This document shows, piece after piece, positions 63,742-64,000 of a stretch of 64,000 bases of DNA. Source of the stretch: Halobacillus sp. A1 (GTDB lineage: Bacteria > Bacillota > Bacilli > Bacillales > Halobacillaceae); the NCBI RefSeq assembly GCF_024189295.1, contig NZ_JAIZEN010000006.1:124001-188000 (forward strand), written 5' to 3'. The notes under the pieces are model-generated. The model saw only the letters and a list, made by a program, of their open reading frames with translations. It ran no database searches and was not told where the DNA came from. The position numbers and the translations under genes were made by a program. How positions within the stretch are numbered: the first letter of the stretch is position 1; every line of letters starts with the position of its first letter.

Positions 63742-64000
63742 CTAATTCCTTATTGTATTTAGTTTTACTTTTACCCCCATTGCAAATGACGCAAGAGCAA
63801 AAATGATTAAAAAGAAACAAAGAATGCCATAAGCTGCACCTTCAAAACCCCTAATGTTCACAAAGCCGTGATAAAAGAGAATGGCAGCAATTATTGTTAA
63901 AAAGCATCCAGGTAACATCCTGACAAATAAGGAAAAACCCTTTTTACTGAACCACCAAGTAAGCGTCAATACAATTATCCCTGGTATTAAAGACACTAAT
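63742..64000 (-). CDS. Small membrane protein (YesK-like), 5' end probably outside window
   Basis: 84 residues visible from a GTG at 63996, with three helices (VLTLTWWF-, MLPGCFLTIIAAILFYHGFV, YGILCFFLIIFALASFAMGV) and a short charged tail. The frame stays open to the right edge (the codon before GTG is TTA), so the true start may lie beyond it. Resembles YesK-like membrane proteins; function unknown. Confidence 0.6.
   Translation of the reverse strand, partial: LVSLIPGIIVLTLTWWFSKKGFSLFVRMLPGCFLTIIAAILFYHGFVNIRGFEGAAYGILCFFLIIFALASFAMGVKVKLNTIRN

Noticed and set aside
1..64000. CRISPR arrays, tRNA or rRNA genes, prophage
   Set aside because: No regular short repeats with spacers, no cloverleaf-type or rRNA sequence and no phage structural genes were seen on either strand.

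Overview
The window comes from a Gram-positive, low-GC member of the Firmicutes, family Bacillaceae. The order comFA-comFC-yvyF-flgM-flgN-flgK next to degV, degU/degS, yvyE and an LCP-family gene follows the Bacillus subtilis comF/deg region. The many SLH-domain wall proteins, the SecA2/SlaP pair, the CsaB pyruvyl transferase and the acidic secreted proteins fit a moderately halophilic relative such as Halobacillus; the genus is an inference. No rRNA, tRNA, CRISPR array, prophage or intact insertion sequence was seen.

Layout. 1-11.2 kb: late flagellar genes (flgK is cut by the left edge), DNA-uptake genes comFA/comFC (no comFB between them), degV, a secreted polysaccharide deacetylase, DegU/DegS, YvyE and an LCP wall-polymer ligase. 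11.4-14.4 kb: an APC permease and a TcaA-like membrane protein. 14.5-18 kb: a c-di-GMP-I riboswitch in front of a tiny SinI-type antirepressor gene, a DUF2187 protein, a tyrosine-kinase/Wzz pair (capB/capA) and a WecA/TagO-type transferase. 18-34.7 kb: the S-layer module: SecA2, SlaP, five SLH-anchored enzymes (5'-nucleotidase, NlpC/P60 peptidase, subtilase, amidase, glucosaminidase), then TagA-like, Wzx-like and CsaB proteins. SLH domains bind pyruvylated secondary wall polymer made by CsaB, so export, enzymes and anchor are encoded together. 34.8-49.3 kb: surface polysaccharide genes (Ugd, GalU, Alg13/Alg14-like pair, GT4, polymerase, PIG-L deacetylase, GNAT, AsnB-like, GT2, a second WecA/TagO-type enzyme, phosphoglucomutase). 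49.4-54.1 kb: mostly small and regulatory genes: VanZ-like, AraC-type regulator, a second SinI-like peptide, a SinR-like repressor lacking the usual C-terminal half, an IDEAL-domain protein. 54.5-57.8 kb: hom-thrC-thrB. 57.9-60.3 kb: two divergent small sigma-70-like factors and short unknown genes. 60.4-64 kb: AEC transporter, a sodium:solute symporter with its small subunit, and a small membrane protein running off the right edge.

How the parts may work together. Motility (flgM/K/N), DegSU and competence sit beside genes for polysaccharide export. The most striking element is the riboswitch-SinI unit at 14.6-14.9 kb: it would connect cyclic di-GMP directly to a Sin-type antirepressor, beside capAB. 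At 52.8-53.2 kb a SinR-type repressor gene has two identical 14-bp inverted repeats, resembling SinR operators, exactly 63 bp apart around its promoter. With the second SinI-like gene at 51.8 kb, this suggests a dispersed, remodelled Sin switch for the motile/matrix decision. That is inference from sequence only.
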